Origin: Dryas octopetala
Lineage: Eukaryota > Streptophyta > Magnoliopsida > Rosales > Rosaceae
NCBI GenBank assembly: GCA_963921425.1
Contig: OY992833.1
Coordinates: 4,590,501 to 4,654,500 of the forward strand
Direction: 5' to 3'
Length of the DNA stretch: 64,000 nt
Below are positions 11,912-22,882 of this stretch, in pieces. Position numbers and translations under genes: made by a program. A model generated the notes under the pieces. That model had not been told where the DNA came from and ran no database searches. It worked only from the letters and a program-made list of their open reading frames with translations. Numbering within the stretch: position 1 is the first letter of the stretch; each line of letters opens with the position of its first letter.

Positions 11912-13243
11912 CTGATTGGCGAGGCTGGTGTTGATGGGTTGAGGGTTGGAATGGGATCTGGGTCCATTTGTACCACTCAGGAGGTCTGCGCCGTCACCAT
12001 TGAAGCTTCTTGAGGTAAGTTAGAGTTTTTGCTTCTGTTTGATATTTGACAATTAACTCTAACTAGCTTATTTGAGTTTGAGGTTGAGGTTGAGCTTCTA
12101 ATATTGAATTGTTACGTGGTGTGGTCGGAGTAATTTTTGGTTTTTGGGTTAATAATTTTTTGATTTTCGTGATGGGTTTCTGGAATTGGATCCATTTGTT
12201 TGCCAAACAGAAAGCTAGTGCCTTTCTTAGATGGTACTTGCTAATTGTAATTTCAATTCTCCAAGTTGCCAATTGGGTTGTTTTTAAAAACTGTAATTTG
12301 ATAAAGCTGACTGTTGTCCATTAAATTGCTGTTTATAGTAATTATGGGTTCTTCTCTGAATTTAGTAGTGGAAATTTGAGTTGCTAGGGGAAATGTTGAG
12401 AGAGTATATAAATGCTTGAAATTATAGTCTACGAGAAGAATAATCTAACCCAAAAGGAAAGAGTTCGAGAATATTCATACTTTAATGAGGATACCCCATA
12501 AGCTAGAAGACGGTTAAGTTTGGTGATGACAAAATTCATGGATTCAATACTTTAATTAAAGGTGCAGTTGAAATTACTACTCTATTAGTAGTGTAGAAGC
12601 AATGGATGTATTCTGTGAGTAGCTAAAATATATGGGGGATAGGGGGTAAAAGAAAAAAGATTTGAGCTCGCATGGAATTTGAAATTTGGTGGAAATTTAA
12701 TTATGTGGTTCATATTTGCATATATTTGACAAAGTAAAAGTGGATTCATCACGAAAGTTTCTAAAAGATCAAATGAACAAATGTTTTCCACTCCTTTTAG
12801 TTTTATCTTTTTTAAAAATGTTTCCTATAAGTGCTACTTGCCTTACTGTCATGCTTAAGAGAATATGACAGTTTCACTTCTATTCAGCCTCTAATACCTT
12901 CCTTATCAAATCAGGAATGAAAGAACCAATTAAGGACTATGGATGAGTTAATTTATTATAGTGTTCATTTTCCAAGTGATGGATTGATTGCTTTTGTTTT
13001 GGTAATATGTTTCAGGCGACTGCTGTTTACAAGGTTGCATCTATTGCTTCACAAAGTGGTGGGCCTATCATTGCTGATAGTGGAATTTCCAATTCAGGAC
13101 ACATCGTCAAGGCTTTGGTCCTCGGAGCTTCTACTGTCATGATGGGAAGCTTCTTAGTTGGTTATGGATCTGAGGACCCCAGTGATCTGTTTGGTTACAC
13201 AGGTTTATTTGTGGGTCTAATAGGTGGATGTGGATTTGATTAA
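11912..13243 (+). pseudogene. IMP dehydrogenase gene fragment (two exons)
   Basis: IMP dehydrogenase oxidises IMP to XMP, the committed step of GTP synthesis. Exon piece 1 (11912-11996) encodes EAGVDGLRVGMGSGSICTTQ then EVCAV, including the flexible-loop catalytic Cys in GSICTT. After it the frame runs into unrelated codons and a stop, followed by a plausible GTAAG donor near 12014. A TTTCAG acceptor at 13010-13015 opens exon piece 2 (13016 to about 13150): ATAVYKVASIASQSGGPIIA then DSGISNSGHIVKALVLGAST and MMGSFL. After GSFL the sequence diverges and stops at 13243. Retained intron and splice sites show a DNA-level copy, not a processed one. The N-terminal barrel, CBS domains and C-terminus are absent, so it cannot make an enzyme. 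Confidence 0.85.
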
Positions 13244-13253
13244 TCAATTTGTT

Positions 13254-13640
13254 TTGTAACAATATATAAGTGAGACTATGATAATATGTAAGTAAGTGAG
13301 ATTATAATTGTTACTAACAAGTAGTAATGTGTAAGTGAGGCTATAAGTATTATTGTTTGTCAGTAACAATATGTAAGTTGGATTATGATTGTTACTAACA
13401 AGCAGTAGCAATATGTAAGTGAGGCTATGATTGTTACTGACAAATAATAACAATATGTAAGTGAGGCTATGATTGTTACTACATGTCAGTAACAATATGT
13501 AAGTGAGGCTATAGTTGTTACTGCTTATCAATGTAAGTCTAAACATAAACTTTCGTTGCTGATTGTTACTGCTACATAGTAGCAATAAGTGATTGTTACT
13601 ATGAGACAGTAGCAATAGGTGATTGTTATTATGAAATAGT
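13254..13640. repeat. Hairpin-rich degenerate tandem repeats
   Basis: Units of about 35-45 bp alternate 'gattgttact' with 'agtaacaatatgtaagtgaggctat', so each pair can fold back (GTTACT / AGTAAC). About eight degenerate units are visible. Reading frames across it are repeat artefacts. From 13640 to 14250 the sequence is AT-rich spacer with short palindromes. Confidence 0.7.
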
Positions 13641-13817
13641 AACAATTATATTTAAACACAAAAAATTATGGATGCCTCATCTTGAAATTTTGTGTTTTTT
13701 GTTAATTATTATTTAATATATTTATAGAATGAAAAATACATAAATTATGATTTTTTTTTTGTTTATGTACCAATTGGCACTGAAATGAAAAAAAAAAAAA
13801 GCATTTTTTTAAAAAAA

Positions 13818-13837
13818 TACTGTAGTGCACTACAGTA
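13818..13837. repeat. Perfect 20-bp palindrome
   Basis: TACTGTAGTGCACTACAGTA is its own reverse complement. A near copy with changes in the centre lies at 43909-43928, beside another captured gene fragment. Around 13890-13910 there is another CTACAGTAG/CTGTAG group. Confidence 0.7.
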
Positions 13838-14635
13838 ACAACGTCTATAGCGCCGTTATTGTAGCAAGAGGGGTTTTTTAAAGTAGGCCGCTACAGTAGT
13901 TACTGTAGCAGTTGACCCAGATGAACAGTAAATATTAAAAAATGGACTTTAAAAAAAAAACTCTTGAATTTAAGGTAAATATTTAGGAAAAAAAATGCTT
14001 AAAAGCTATTAAAGGTTTTTTTTTTTTTTTACCAAACAAGTGAGTAAAATTACTTTTAGCATTAATGTCTATTTTAGTCATTATATATAACTACAACACT
14101 TTCACACTAAAATTTACCAAACACTGTTTTTTATATTTACAGCAGTTTTGAAAAAACAGTTTACTAAACACGCAGTTGCTTTATTTCGCAACTAATTATT
14201 TTCACAGCACAATTAAAAGTGATTATTCTCACAACAATACTAAATTAGGCCTAAATAATTTGTTATTATTATTATTAAAAATTAAATAATAATAAAAATC
14301 TCCGAAACCGGTTTGGCTTGGCTCTGCTGTGGCACCCAACACCGAATCATTCCCCAAAGTTTAAAAGTCTCGTCAATCTCCAAACCTTAACCCTAACTAT
14401 TGGCCCGAAACCAAAAAACTGAACCAAGAAGAAAAAAAAAAAAAAATCAAAAATCAAAATAAAAAATCAAATCCTAACCCTAAGTCCCTAACTCATCGCC
14501 CAAACCGCTGCGCTCTCTCCCCCCCCTCTGGGCCTCTGATTCGCAATTCTCAATTGCGTGTGATATACTTGCATTCCAATTCGAAAACCCAAAAGCGAAC
14601 GCGTTATTGAGATCGACAACGATCACCGAGAAGAG

Positions 14636-15403
14636 GTAGGCACCCCCCAAAATCATATTTAGGTTTTCGAATTGGCGTCGTGTTTGTGCTTTTAAGTCTT
14701 TCAATCGTGTTTGCTTTTCCTTTCCTTTTTGTTTCAATTGTTGTTGGGATTGAATTGCTCGTGGGATTCTCTGATTTGGGTTTGGAATGTTTTGGTTGGA
14801 GAAATCGAAATTTGGGTTAGTTGATTATTTGGGGGTCAGATTTTGTTGTAGATTTGTCCCGTTTAATTCTTGATTTGTTCAAGACTGCCATAGATTTGAT
14901 GGGTTTGATTCGGTTGCTACGCTCAATCGTTTTATGTTCTTGAATTGTCCCCCCCTTTTCTGAGTTCTTGAATTGTGCCCTTTTTTTGTCTAAGTTCTGG
15001 AATTGCTCCCCTTTATTTTTTGTGTCTAAGTTCTTAGATTGTGCCCCTTTTTTTGGTCCAAGTTCTTGAATTGTGGCCCCTTTTTTCGTCTGAGTTCTTG
15101 AATTGTGCCCAAGATAATGTGGATTTGGTCAGAGTTATGCCTAAGAAAATATGGGTTTGGTCAGAATTGTGACTAAGAAATTGTGGGTTTGGTTAAAATT
15201 GCGCCTAAATGTTCAAGGGATTGTATAACTCGACCTTAGAATTTTATAATTCTCATGATGAAATTTGGATGGTATACAATGGAGGAGATGGTTTGGTTTG
15301 GCTTGGTATCAAAATGCTGCTTTTTTAGAAGAAATTGTTAGCATCATCCTGCAATATATTATTTTGTGTTGTACTGAAGAGATAAATATTTTAAATGCTG
15401 CAG
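14636..15403 (+). other. 5' UTR (leader) intron of the UBA gene
   Basis: A GTAGG donor at 14636 follows a likely non-coding first exon (about 14480-14635, rich in C and CT, with no long frame). A TGCAG acceptor ends at 15403, giving a 37-nt second leader piece before the ATG at 15441. The interval is T-rich, with several near-copies of 'ttcttgaattgtgcccc' (14940-15110), a small degenerate repeat. Long leader introns are common in broadly expressed plant genes. This is inferred from sequence alone. Confidence 0.6.
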
Positions 15404-15440
15404 GAATTATATATTTCCCTTTCTTTCCAATTTCAAGGAG

Positions 15441-17459
15441 ATGTCTCCAGCATCGTCCAGATCTAAATCAAAGGACAAGAAGGCTGGCAAAGAAACCCAG
15501 ACACCTTCTTTAAAGCCTTCAACGGGGCCTGCTAATGCAGGTAGTGGGATCCCTGCTAGTGCATACAATCCACTTTTAGGAACATTCCATTCCCTAGAAT
15601 TATCACCAACATCCTCTGCATCGCCTCTTCACAGTAATAGCCGTTTCCGCAACATAGATGAAACAGATGACCATTCTGGGGGCTCGATTGCTGCTGGAGT
15701 TGAGTATGATTCTGTTTCCAATAATGGTAGCTGGTCTGGTGAGTCTGAAGACCATAAAGACAAGACATCTAATCCTCCTGCCCGGCAGGAAACTGTAGTA
15801 CCGGGAGCTGACAATGACAAGCGAGAGAAAATCCGTCAGAAGAATGAGAGGAAGCATCAGCGACAGAAAGAGCGGAGAGCTCAGGAGTTGCATGAAAGAT
15901 GTAGTGGTTATCTCATGTCAAGAAAGCTCGAGGCACTTGCTCAACAGCTTGTGGCAATGGGATTTTCTCAAGAGCGGGCAACAATGGCTCTCATACTGAA
16001 TGAAGGTAGAGTAGAAGAATCAGTAGCATGGCTTTTTGAAGGTGGTGAAGATGCAGATAAGCTAAGGGATCAAAACTTTGGTGGGGGTAATTTGAAAATT
16101 GACATATCAGAAGAGCTTGTTCAGATTGCTGATATGGAGACAAGGTTCAAGTGCTCAAAACAGGAGGTTGAAAGAGCTATTGTGGCCTGTGAGGGTGATC
16201 TTCAGAAGACTGCAGAAAGCTTAGGAGCCTCAAAGCAAGACCCACCTTCCGTTTCACCTAAGCCAGAAGAAAATGGTGATCCTCCTACTGGTAGTAATGG
16301 CAAGCTTCCAGTTTCTGTTAGTCAGAACTTGAGGCCACAAATAAAATCTAATCCTCCTCCTACAATACAACAAAGAAAGGATGACAAGGACTTTAACTAC
16401 ACAAAACAAGCAGCTGCAGTTGGTGGGTCCTTAGAATCTGCGGGCAAAACTATGCAGCCTTTGAAGAGAGTACAGCCAAAGTTGGAGTGGTCAAAACCCC
16501 AACCGACACCAGTTCCAGCTGAGAGAAGGTGGGCAAATGCAGGATCGAATCCTTCAGTTTCCTATTCTCTGGCATCACCTTTGCAGGCATCATCTCCACC
16601 AGTTAAGACAGAAACCCGTTATGTAGCAGTTGGTGGTGAGTTGAAGAACCTTCAGCCTGGAACAGTGAGGGAACCAGTTATTATGATGCAGCGTCCTCAA
16701 TCTGTCAATACAAAGCAGGTTCCTGCTGCTAGTATGAGCTCATCGCCTCCCGGAACCGCTACCAGTTGGTATCCTTCTACTAGTGTCGAAATTATGAGGT
16801 CCAGTGGATTTTTGCCTCACATTCCTAGCAATAGAAGCCTCAGCCCTAGCAATTTGAGTTCAAATCAGATGTACCACCAGTTTCAGTATCAACAACAGCA
16901 ACAACAGCAACAGCATCAACATCAGCAACATCAGCAACATCAGCATCAACATCAACAGCTTGTTTCTGGAGGCAGCCCAGGGGATTCCCCTGGAACCAGC
17001 CGAGGGAATAATATATGGAGTAGAGCAGGTGCTTCTCCAACACTTGCTGCCGCTTCCTCCCTTGGACTCTTCTCTGGGTTGGGCTCAGCTGGCTCATCAG
17101 GGGCATCTTCTCCGGTTGACTGGAATGCTGGTGGCGGCTCATTTCGGCACCTAGATTACACCAACATAGACTGGAGTTTGGATAGAGGTCTATCTTCTAC
17201 AAGGCCCAACGGGTTGTGGACAGGGCTACCATCTGTTATGAAGAGCAATACAAACTTTTATGATCCAAAAACTTGTTTGGGTGCTCAGCCTGCAATGAGA
17301 CCGGCTTCCTCTAACATGAATGGTGTTTCCCTTGTGGGACTACAGGATGGAGCTGCTAATGTTGAAGCCTCGGCTGCTGGTTCCCGGGAATGGACATCTC
17401 CATTCGAAGGAGAGGATCTTTTTAGCTTACCCAGACAGTTTGTTTCTTCTTCCCTGTAG
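15441..17459 (+). CDS. UBA-domain protein (plant-conserved, 672 aa)
   Basis: Single-exon reading frame for a 672-residue protein. The N-terminus is low-complexity and Ser/Pro-rich. A basic, charged helix (about 125-152) precedes a UBA domain at 162-203 (LEALAQQLVAMGFSQERATM), whose MGF loop is the usual ubiquitin-contact site. A second UBA-like helix bundle follows at about 222-263. The rest is predicted disordered, rich in Pro, Ser and Gly, with a Gln/His tract near 480-510 made of CAA/CAG/CAT repeats. The C-terminus has the conserved-looking block WTSPFEGEDLFSLPRQFVSS. UBA domains bind ubiquitin, so an adaptor role is likely, but no catalytic domain is present and the pathway is unknown. 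The ATG is the first in the frame after a leader-intron acceptor. No break is seen. Confidence 0.9.
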   Translation: MSPASSRSKSKDKKAGKETQTPSLKPSTGPANAGSGIPASAYNPLLGTFHSLELSPTSSASPLHSNSRFRNIDETDDHSGGSIAAGVEYDSVSNNGSWSGESEDHKDKTSNPPARQETVVPGADNDKREKIRQKNERKHQRQKERRAQELHERCSGYLMSRKLEALAQQLVAMGFSQERATMALILNEGRVEESVAWLFEGGEDADKLRDQNFGGGNLKIDISEELVQIADMETRFKCSKQEVERAIVACEGDLQKTAESLGASKQDPPSVSPKPEENGDPPTGSNGKLPVSVSQNLRPQIKSNPPPTIQQRKDDKDFNYTKQAAAVGGSLESAGKTMQPLKRVQPKLEWSKPQPTPVPAERRWANAGSNPSVSYSLASPLQASSPPVKTETRYVAVGGELKNLQPGTVREPVIMMQRPQSVNTKQVPAASMSSSPPGTATSWYPSTSVEIMRSSGFLPHIPSNRSLSPSNLSSNQMYHQFQYQQQQQQQQHQHQQHQQHQHQHQQLVSGGSPGDSPGTSRGNNIWSRAGASPTLAAASSLGLFSGLGSAGSSGASSPVDWNAGGGSFRHLDYTNIDWSLDRGLSSTRPNGLWTGLPSVMKSNTNFYDPKTCLGAQPAMRPASSNMNGVSLVGLQDGAANVEASAAGSREWTSPFEGEDLFSLPRQFVSSSL

Positions 17460-18160
17460 GGGAGAGGAAAGTATTTCAATGAATAAAAAAAAAAAAAAAA
17501 AAAGACCAAAATTGTGCGTGGATTTGATGTTGGTGTTGATGCTACAGTGTTGATTGTTGGTGGATAACCTTTTAGTAGAAAAGCATCCAAGAGTCCTTTG
17601 CTTGATCCTTTCTTCATTTTAATAGTTTTATGCATTTTGGGAGAGAGTCTGAGAGAGACCCATTGATCTCAGTTTGAGAGTAGGATTCTAATTCAATAGC
17701 TTTTGGATTAAGGAGAATGCACAGGCCCAGGAGTCAGGACAACAACAGTGACATGCAGCAAATGCATAAATACAACAATAAACAAGTCTGAAAAAAGTCT
17801 TGTTTGTCCTATCCATACTTTTGTGAGGATCATGCATCATTGAGGATCATGCATCATTCTCATTTCGCACTTTTTTATATGCCCATATCATAGTTGAACA
17901 AAGCGATTCAAACAACTTCATTCTTGGACTTGTCTGCATATTTGTGTGGGTGGGAAGAAAAGCCATTTATTAGGTTTGGTTCTGGATCCCGGAAACCACA
18001 AGGAAGACCGTGATATTGTTTAAAACTGTCACTTTTATCGCAATCCCAAAATATAATCCTCGACTCCCCCCATTTTTGTTTTTGTTCAATTCATTCAATT
18101 TCCATTTATTAATCGAATTGGATCTCTGTTTTCTAACATAATTCCCTCCTTGGCACACTA
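17460..18160 (+). other. Probable 3' UTR and downstream spacer of the UBA gene
   Basis: The stop is followed by an A-run (17485-17503) and T/A-rich sequence without a frame. A direct repeat 'gaggatcatgcatcatt' occurs twice at about 17825-17857. The poly(A) site cannot be fixed. From 18160 to 18300 there is AT-rich spacer. Confidence 0.4.
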
Positions 18161-18301
18161 ACTTTTTATTGGGCCGGTACTCAGATTTAAGGGGCCCTAT
18201 GTGAAAATTTTAAAAAGGCCCCTTTCACATACTATACTATTTTATTTTACTTTTTAACGTTATTATATTTCAATAAAACATATTTATAATGTAACATGCC
18301 A

Positions 18302-18693
18302 TTTCTATTGAGGGATTTTTTAAATAATTTTATTTAAGGGATCTTTCATGAAGCCTACTTCATAGAGTATTTCAATGATCTAAACCATATATTTTTTACG
18401 TTTTTATTCAAAGATTATTCTTGCAAAAATTTAGATAAATCGGAAACCATTAAGCTATGTAACTTTGGAGAAATTATTTTAATAGACGAACAAAATATTT
18501 TCAATAAAACACTTAAAATGATGACTATTTAATTAAATGGGTAAATAATTTCTAATTTAGCTAATTTTTTGTAAGAATGATCATTCAATGGAGACCTAAA
18601 ATGTATATAGTTTTGATCATCAAAAAACAGTGTGAGGTGGACCCCACAAGAGATTCCTTGTTTACTCTTAAATAAAAGATCCCTCAATAGAAA
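18302..18693. mobile_element. Small MITE with 15-bp inverted ends
   Basis: TTTCTATTGAGGGAT at 18302-18316 is inverted as ATCCCTCAATAGAAA at 18679-18693. The 392-bp body includes 'cttgcaaaaatttagataaatcggaaaccattaag'-like sequence shared with the MITE at 58793-59203 and its partial copy at 53657-53848, so these may be one superfamily. I do not see a clean target duplication, so the superfamily is uncertain. Confidence 0.6.
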
Positions 18694-18750
18694 AGACACG
18701 TACAAAGTAATATAATGATTAATAAATAATTGATATAAAAGTAATACTAA

Positions 18751-19440
18751 GGGTCAGTTTGGTATTGCTGTGAGAAAAAACAGCTGTGAAGTAAAACAGC
18801 TGTGAAGTAAAGTCAGCTGTAAAGTAAAACAGTTGAGTGTTTGGTAAACTTTGTTTTTAAAAGTGTTGTGAGTGCAAAAAACAATATCAAAGTGTTTGGT
18901 AAATGTTAATATAAAAATGCTGTGACTGTGTATAATTACTAAAATGGACATGATGCTGAAAGTGTATTTCACTTATTTGTTTGGTAAAAATAATATGTTT
19001 TTTTACTTGTTGTTGAAATTTTTGACTACAAATTTTTATTAGCATTAATTTTTCTAAGAACAACATTATTAAATAAGTATGCCTATTATTTTTTAGGTAT
19101 ATTATAATTTTAATCCTATAAATAAAATATCATAATTAATTATCACAATATAAAATATAACTAACAATGGACATATTTTTTTAATTTAAAATAAACAAAT
19201 AAAAATCATAGAAATCAATGAGGGTATTATGGGTAAAATAAAATATTCATTGTTGCTGTGAGTCACTGCAGCTTTCAAAAGCACCTAGAAACCTGCTTTC
19301 TGTTTTTGTTGTGGGGAGTTGAGAATTGTGGGGAAAAACAGTTTTTTATTTTTTTACCAAACACCAAAACTGCTGTAGGTGATTGAGAATTGTCATCCAC
19401 TGCAGCTTTTGACTCCTCCACCGCAATCTCAAACAGGGCC
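18751..19440. mobile_element. Tourist/PIF-like MITE, 690 bp
   Basis: The ends GGGTCAGTTTGGTATTGCTG (left) and, read inward, GGCCCTGTTTGAGATTGCGG (right) are imperfect inverted repeats. TAA flanks each side (18748-18750, 19441-19443). The body repeats 'aacagctgtgaagtaaa' near the left end and contains CTGCAG/CAGC words at both ends. There is no coding capacity. From 19444 to 20420 no gene is seen; 20190-20310 repeats 'gatcgatgtgcgaaatcg'-like words. Confidence 0.75.
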
Positions 19441-20496
19441 TAAGAATGCTAAATTATTTGTTGATATATTTCTTATGAATTGTGTCTAATTCTTAATACA
19501 TCCCAAGAGAAAAGTTTGCATCCCCATTAGATTGGTAATATTACTCCTTCTAGTATGTGTATAATGAGAATTGAAAAGGAAAAAAAAAAGTATAAGTCAA
19601 AAAAATATGAGATGTATTCTAAACAAAAGAAAAAAAAAAACACACAAAAAAGAATAATGTAAGTTCTACAAAAACTTACAACTTTTGTTACAAAGATAAA
19701 AATAAAAAAAGACAAAACACATCACAATTAAAAATCAATAGAAAAAAAAAATCCCTTAATTAAAAGGTACTCTGACAATATTAAAATTTAACGACAATCA
19801 CTCTTATCCTCCTTCATTTATGGACCACTTTCTAAAAAAGCATTGGATATGCGCACCAAAAAATGGACGAAAGAACACATAGAATAAGAGCAAGTCTTTC
19901 TAAAATTGTTATAGTAACGGAGAATTTAAGAAGTCTGAGATTTCTGGTGCATCAAATTTGAAAATTTTTGCAACTGAAATTGAAATTGCAAATGAAACTA
20001 AAACTGTAGCTACAGTAAAATTAAATATGCAAAACCAATTATAGAAATTGATTTCAATGCAATTAGCTACAAATCTAAGCGCGAAATAAAGGTAACTATT
20101 GATTGCAAAATTGAAAATCAGAATAAAAAAAGAAAAAAGAAATAGAAATTAATCATAAATTGAATGCCAAACATACCATAAAACTCAGCAATTGGTGAAG
20201 AACAAGATCGAATTACGAAATCGAACAAAATCGGATTGCGAAATCAAAGAAAATCGATGTGCGAAATCGCCGGAGAGAAGAAGATCGATGTGCGATATCG
20301 AAGAAGATTAATGTGTGAAATAGCTTAAGAGAAATGGAGAAGAGAGAAGACAATCTCAACAGGATTGAAGACCCCTAGTTCTGCAAGACACATGAGTCTG
20401 AATGTATATGGCAAGCGAGTTAAGGTGACTAACCTAATTGTTAAAAATTTGACCTTATTATTAAATTTTTAAAATAGGTGTATTATAAGTAGGGGT

Positions 20497-21340
20497 TGTC
20501 ACACCCCAAAATGGGGTCTGTCACTTTGGGTATGTGACAGTGGCACATTGGCTATTAACCTTGAAACAAGCTCATTAAAACCCTAATGAAAGTGCTCCAA
20601 AGCTATTAGTCAATGTAAGGCAAAATAACATAAGCCAACACCTTACAAACAAGTGAAGTATTTTTTATTTATTTATTTAAACAAGCTAGTAAGAATAAAT
20701 GTAGCCATAGAAGCTTTACCAAAATGATGAGCTCCTAAGGTTTAGTTTAAAATAAATTAAAGAAATGAATGTAAATAGTAGACCCTTGTTTTGAAGCATG
20801 CTAAGCAAAACAACTTTTATGAGCAAAAAATATAAATCAAATTCCCTAGAGGGACCAAAGGCCAAACATTTGAAACCTAAAAATAAAAGAAAGTCAAATA
20901 ATGAGCCATGGTAATTCTTAGTAACATTAATAACATATTTCTCAAGAAAAGGAAAAATAAAAGGGATTATTACACACTCATCCATGATGGAATCCTCCTC
21001 CTCATCACTCAAGTATTCTGATGTTGGGGGTGTGGGAAAGTCAACACTGGGATTCCTATTCCACCAGCTTCCATGTCCTTCAGAATCCGAAAGCTCTACC
21101 ATGCTTACCATTTTTCCTATTTTTTTTCCTGCACTTACAAACTGTGTAGGGGTGAGCATCATCAAAACAGTTGATCCTTTGCTTAACCAGTCCAAAAACA
21201 TTGCATACACTTCAAAGTAGTTTTTCAATAGCAAATTAAGTTTTAAAAAACCCATGTACCTTTGCCAAAATGGCTCAATCACATTCAAACATAAGGAAAG
21301 ACAACTAGGCAATTTCATTATGTCCAAGTTAATATCATTT
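20497..21340 (-). mobile_element. LTR fragment of a Ty3/gypsy-type element (minus orientation)
   Basis: TGTCACACCCC at 20497 is the reverse complement of the GGGGTGTGACA-type 3' end of chromovirus LTRs, as in the solo LTR ending at 28871. About 650 bp further in, 'taggggtgagcatcat' is the reverse of a block in that solo LTR near 28380. The other end of this LTR is not identifiable, so the right boundary is approximate. The 203-aa minus-strand frame here is not recognised as a protein. Confidence 0.5.
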
Positions 21341-22882
21341 AGCTAGAATCTTAGCATATCCATGTTTTGATTTCAGAGAAGTCATAAAACATAGAATAAA
21401 CACATGCCATACATAAATAACAACTCAAGAGTCTCGATCAGCATGGCAGTATTTCACAGATTATCAGTCCTCACAACTAGTCCTGATCGAATAAGTTTAT
21501 GAAATACAGATGCATGTTAAAAATATGTAATCATGCAGTGCGTACCTTTTCTCCATGACAACTCTCACTTGTCAAGATTTTAAAATAGTGTGGACTTATT
21601 CCTAATTTGTAATTTCATTACCCCTATCCTAATATCCTACTCACAAATAAGCCTTAGATAGTGAGATGTCCTCTAATGGAAGCAGATAAGCCTATCTCTT
21701 CCCCTCTAGCATATTTTTAAAACACATAACCCTCTAGATAAACATGTATGCATACTTTTAGGGAATCGAACCCAAGGATAAAGAAATATTTATCCTAGCA
21801 TCTCTAATTAGGAAGTCAAAACACTCAAAACATATTAAAGTTTACATTCTTGATTCAAACACTACAACAAATATGGCCAAAGGCCTCTATTTTTGGCACC
21901 CATAGATAAGAGGGTACCTATTGACAAATGAGGTGGTCACTAATACTTATTGTTAGTGATTACTATATTTATGGTGGAGATAATAGTTGCCTTACAACCC
22001 ACTAATTTGTAAAATAGTTGATTTTTTGGTAGCTCCATAAACATAGTAACCAAATTGAAAAATTAGTGGGATAATTTTTCTTTTCCTACCCCTAACCCAA
22101 ACTAAATTTATAATAGTGGTTGTGCACAAGACCTATTTTCTTTGAAACTAAAGTTGAAAAAGTGACAATTGACATTTTGGGTTTAGGGATGAATTTATAA
22201 AATATTTCATTTAAAATTATTTTGCTATGAATTTATAAAATTGTTTGTTTTAAAAAAGAAATGCTGTTATAATTAAATTGGTTTAAGGTTTTAATTTGAC
22301 AAAATTAAATGTTTAGAGTTTAAATGAGTTTTTGGTCTAGTTCGATAGGGCTCGGGACTACGAGAACGTAGACACAAAGAAGACGTGAAACGGAGCTATG
22401 ACCATCAAGTTTCGGGTATTTTAAGCTAGTTAAAGGGCAATTTTGTAAAATGAACGATCCAAATCGTTGGAAACACGATCGAGATGTGAGCTTCTAAATA
22501 TAAGTCTATTATTAATTACTCTATAATGTTATATACCTATCATTGTTTATGTATATATAATTATATATAAATTTATATAAAGTTATAAACTAGTTAGTAG
22601 TTTTTTTTTTCCATTTAACTAGTTAGTAGTTATATAAAGTTATAACTTATAAGCTTAAATTGTTAATACCCTAATCCTAATGTTTTTTTTTTTTTCCCAA
22701 ACCCCAATCTAAACCCTAACTATTATTTATGTTAATATCTTAACACCTATCATTATTTATGTATGTATAATTAATATAAACTAGTTTTTTTTTTCCCTAA
22801 ACCCCAATTTGCCCAACCAAACCCTAATCACCCAAACCCCAACCAAACCCCAATCAAAACCCCATTAAACAAAACAGTAAAA

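Larger units (their letters stand above)
8578..14251. mobile_element. TAA-flanked 5.7-kb block with PIF/Tourist-type ends (possible gene-capturing element)
   Basis: The left end is GGCCCGGTTTGGTATTG at 8578 and the right end, read inward, is GGCCTAATTTAGTATTG finishing at 14251. TAA flanks both (8575-8577 and 14252-14254). The ends resemble those of the 690-bp MITE at 18751-19440. Inside lie a hAT MITE, a reverse-transcriptase-type RNase H fragment, two exons of IMP dehydrogenase and a hairpin-rich repeat array. Either this is one large non-autonomous element carrying captured DNA, or two related MITE ends chance to bracket the region. Stretches 8700-9800, 10540-10800, 11115-11900 and 12010-13010 hold no gene I recognise; 11690-11770 is CT-rich. 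Confidence 0.5.

Noticed and set aside
13244..13645. 133-aa minus-strand repeated frame (NNHSLTYILLL units)
   Set aside because: Translation of the hairpin-rich tandem repeat, not a protein-like sequence.
20716..21327. 203-aa minus-strand frame
   Set aside because: Within an LTR-type fragment (contains the conserved GTGAGCATCAT block); not recognised as protein.
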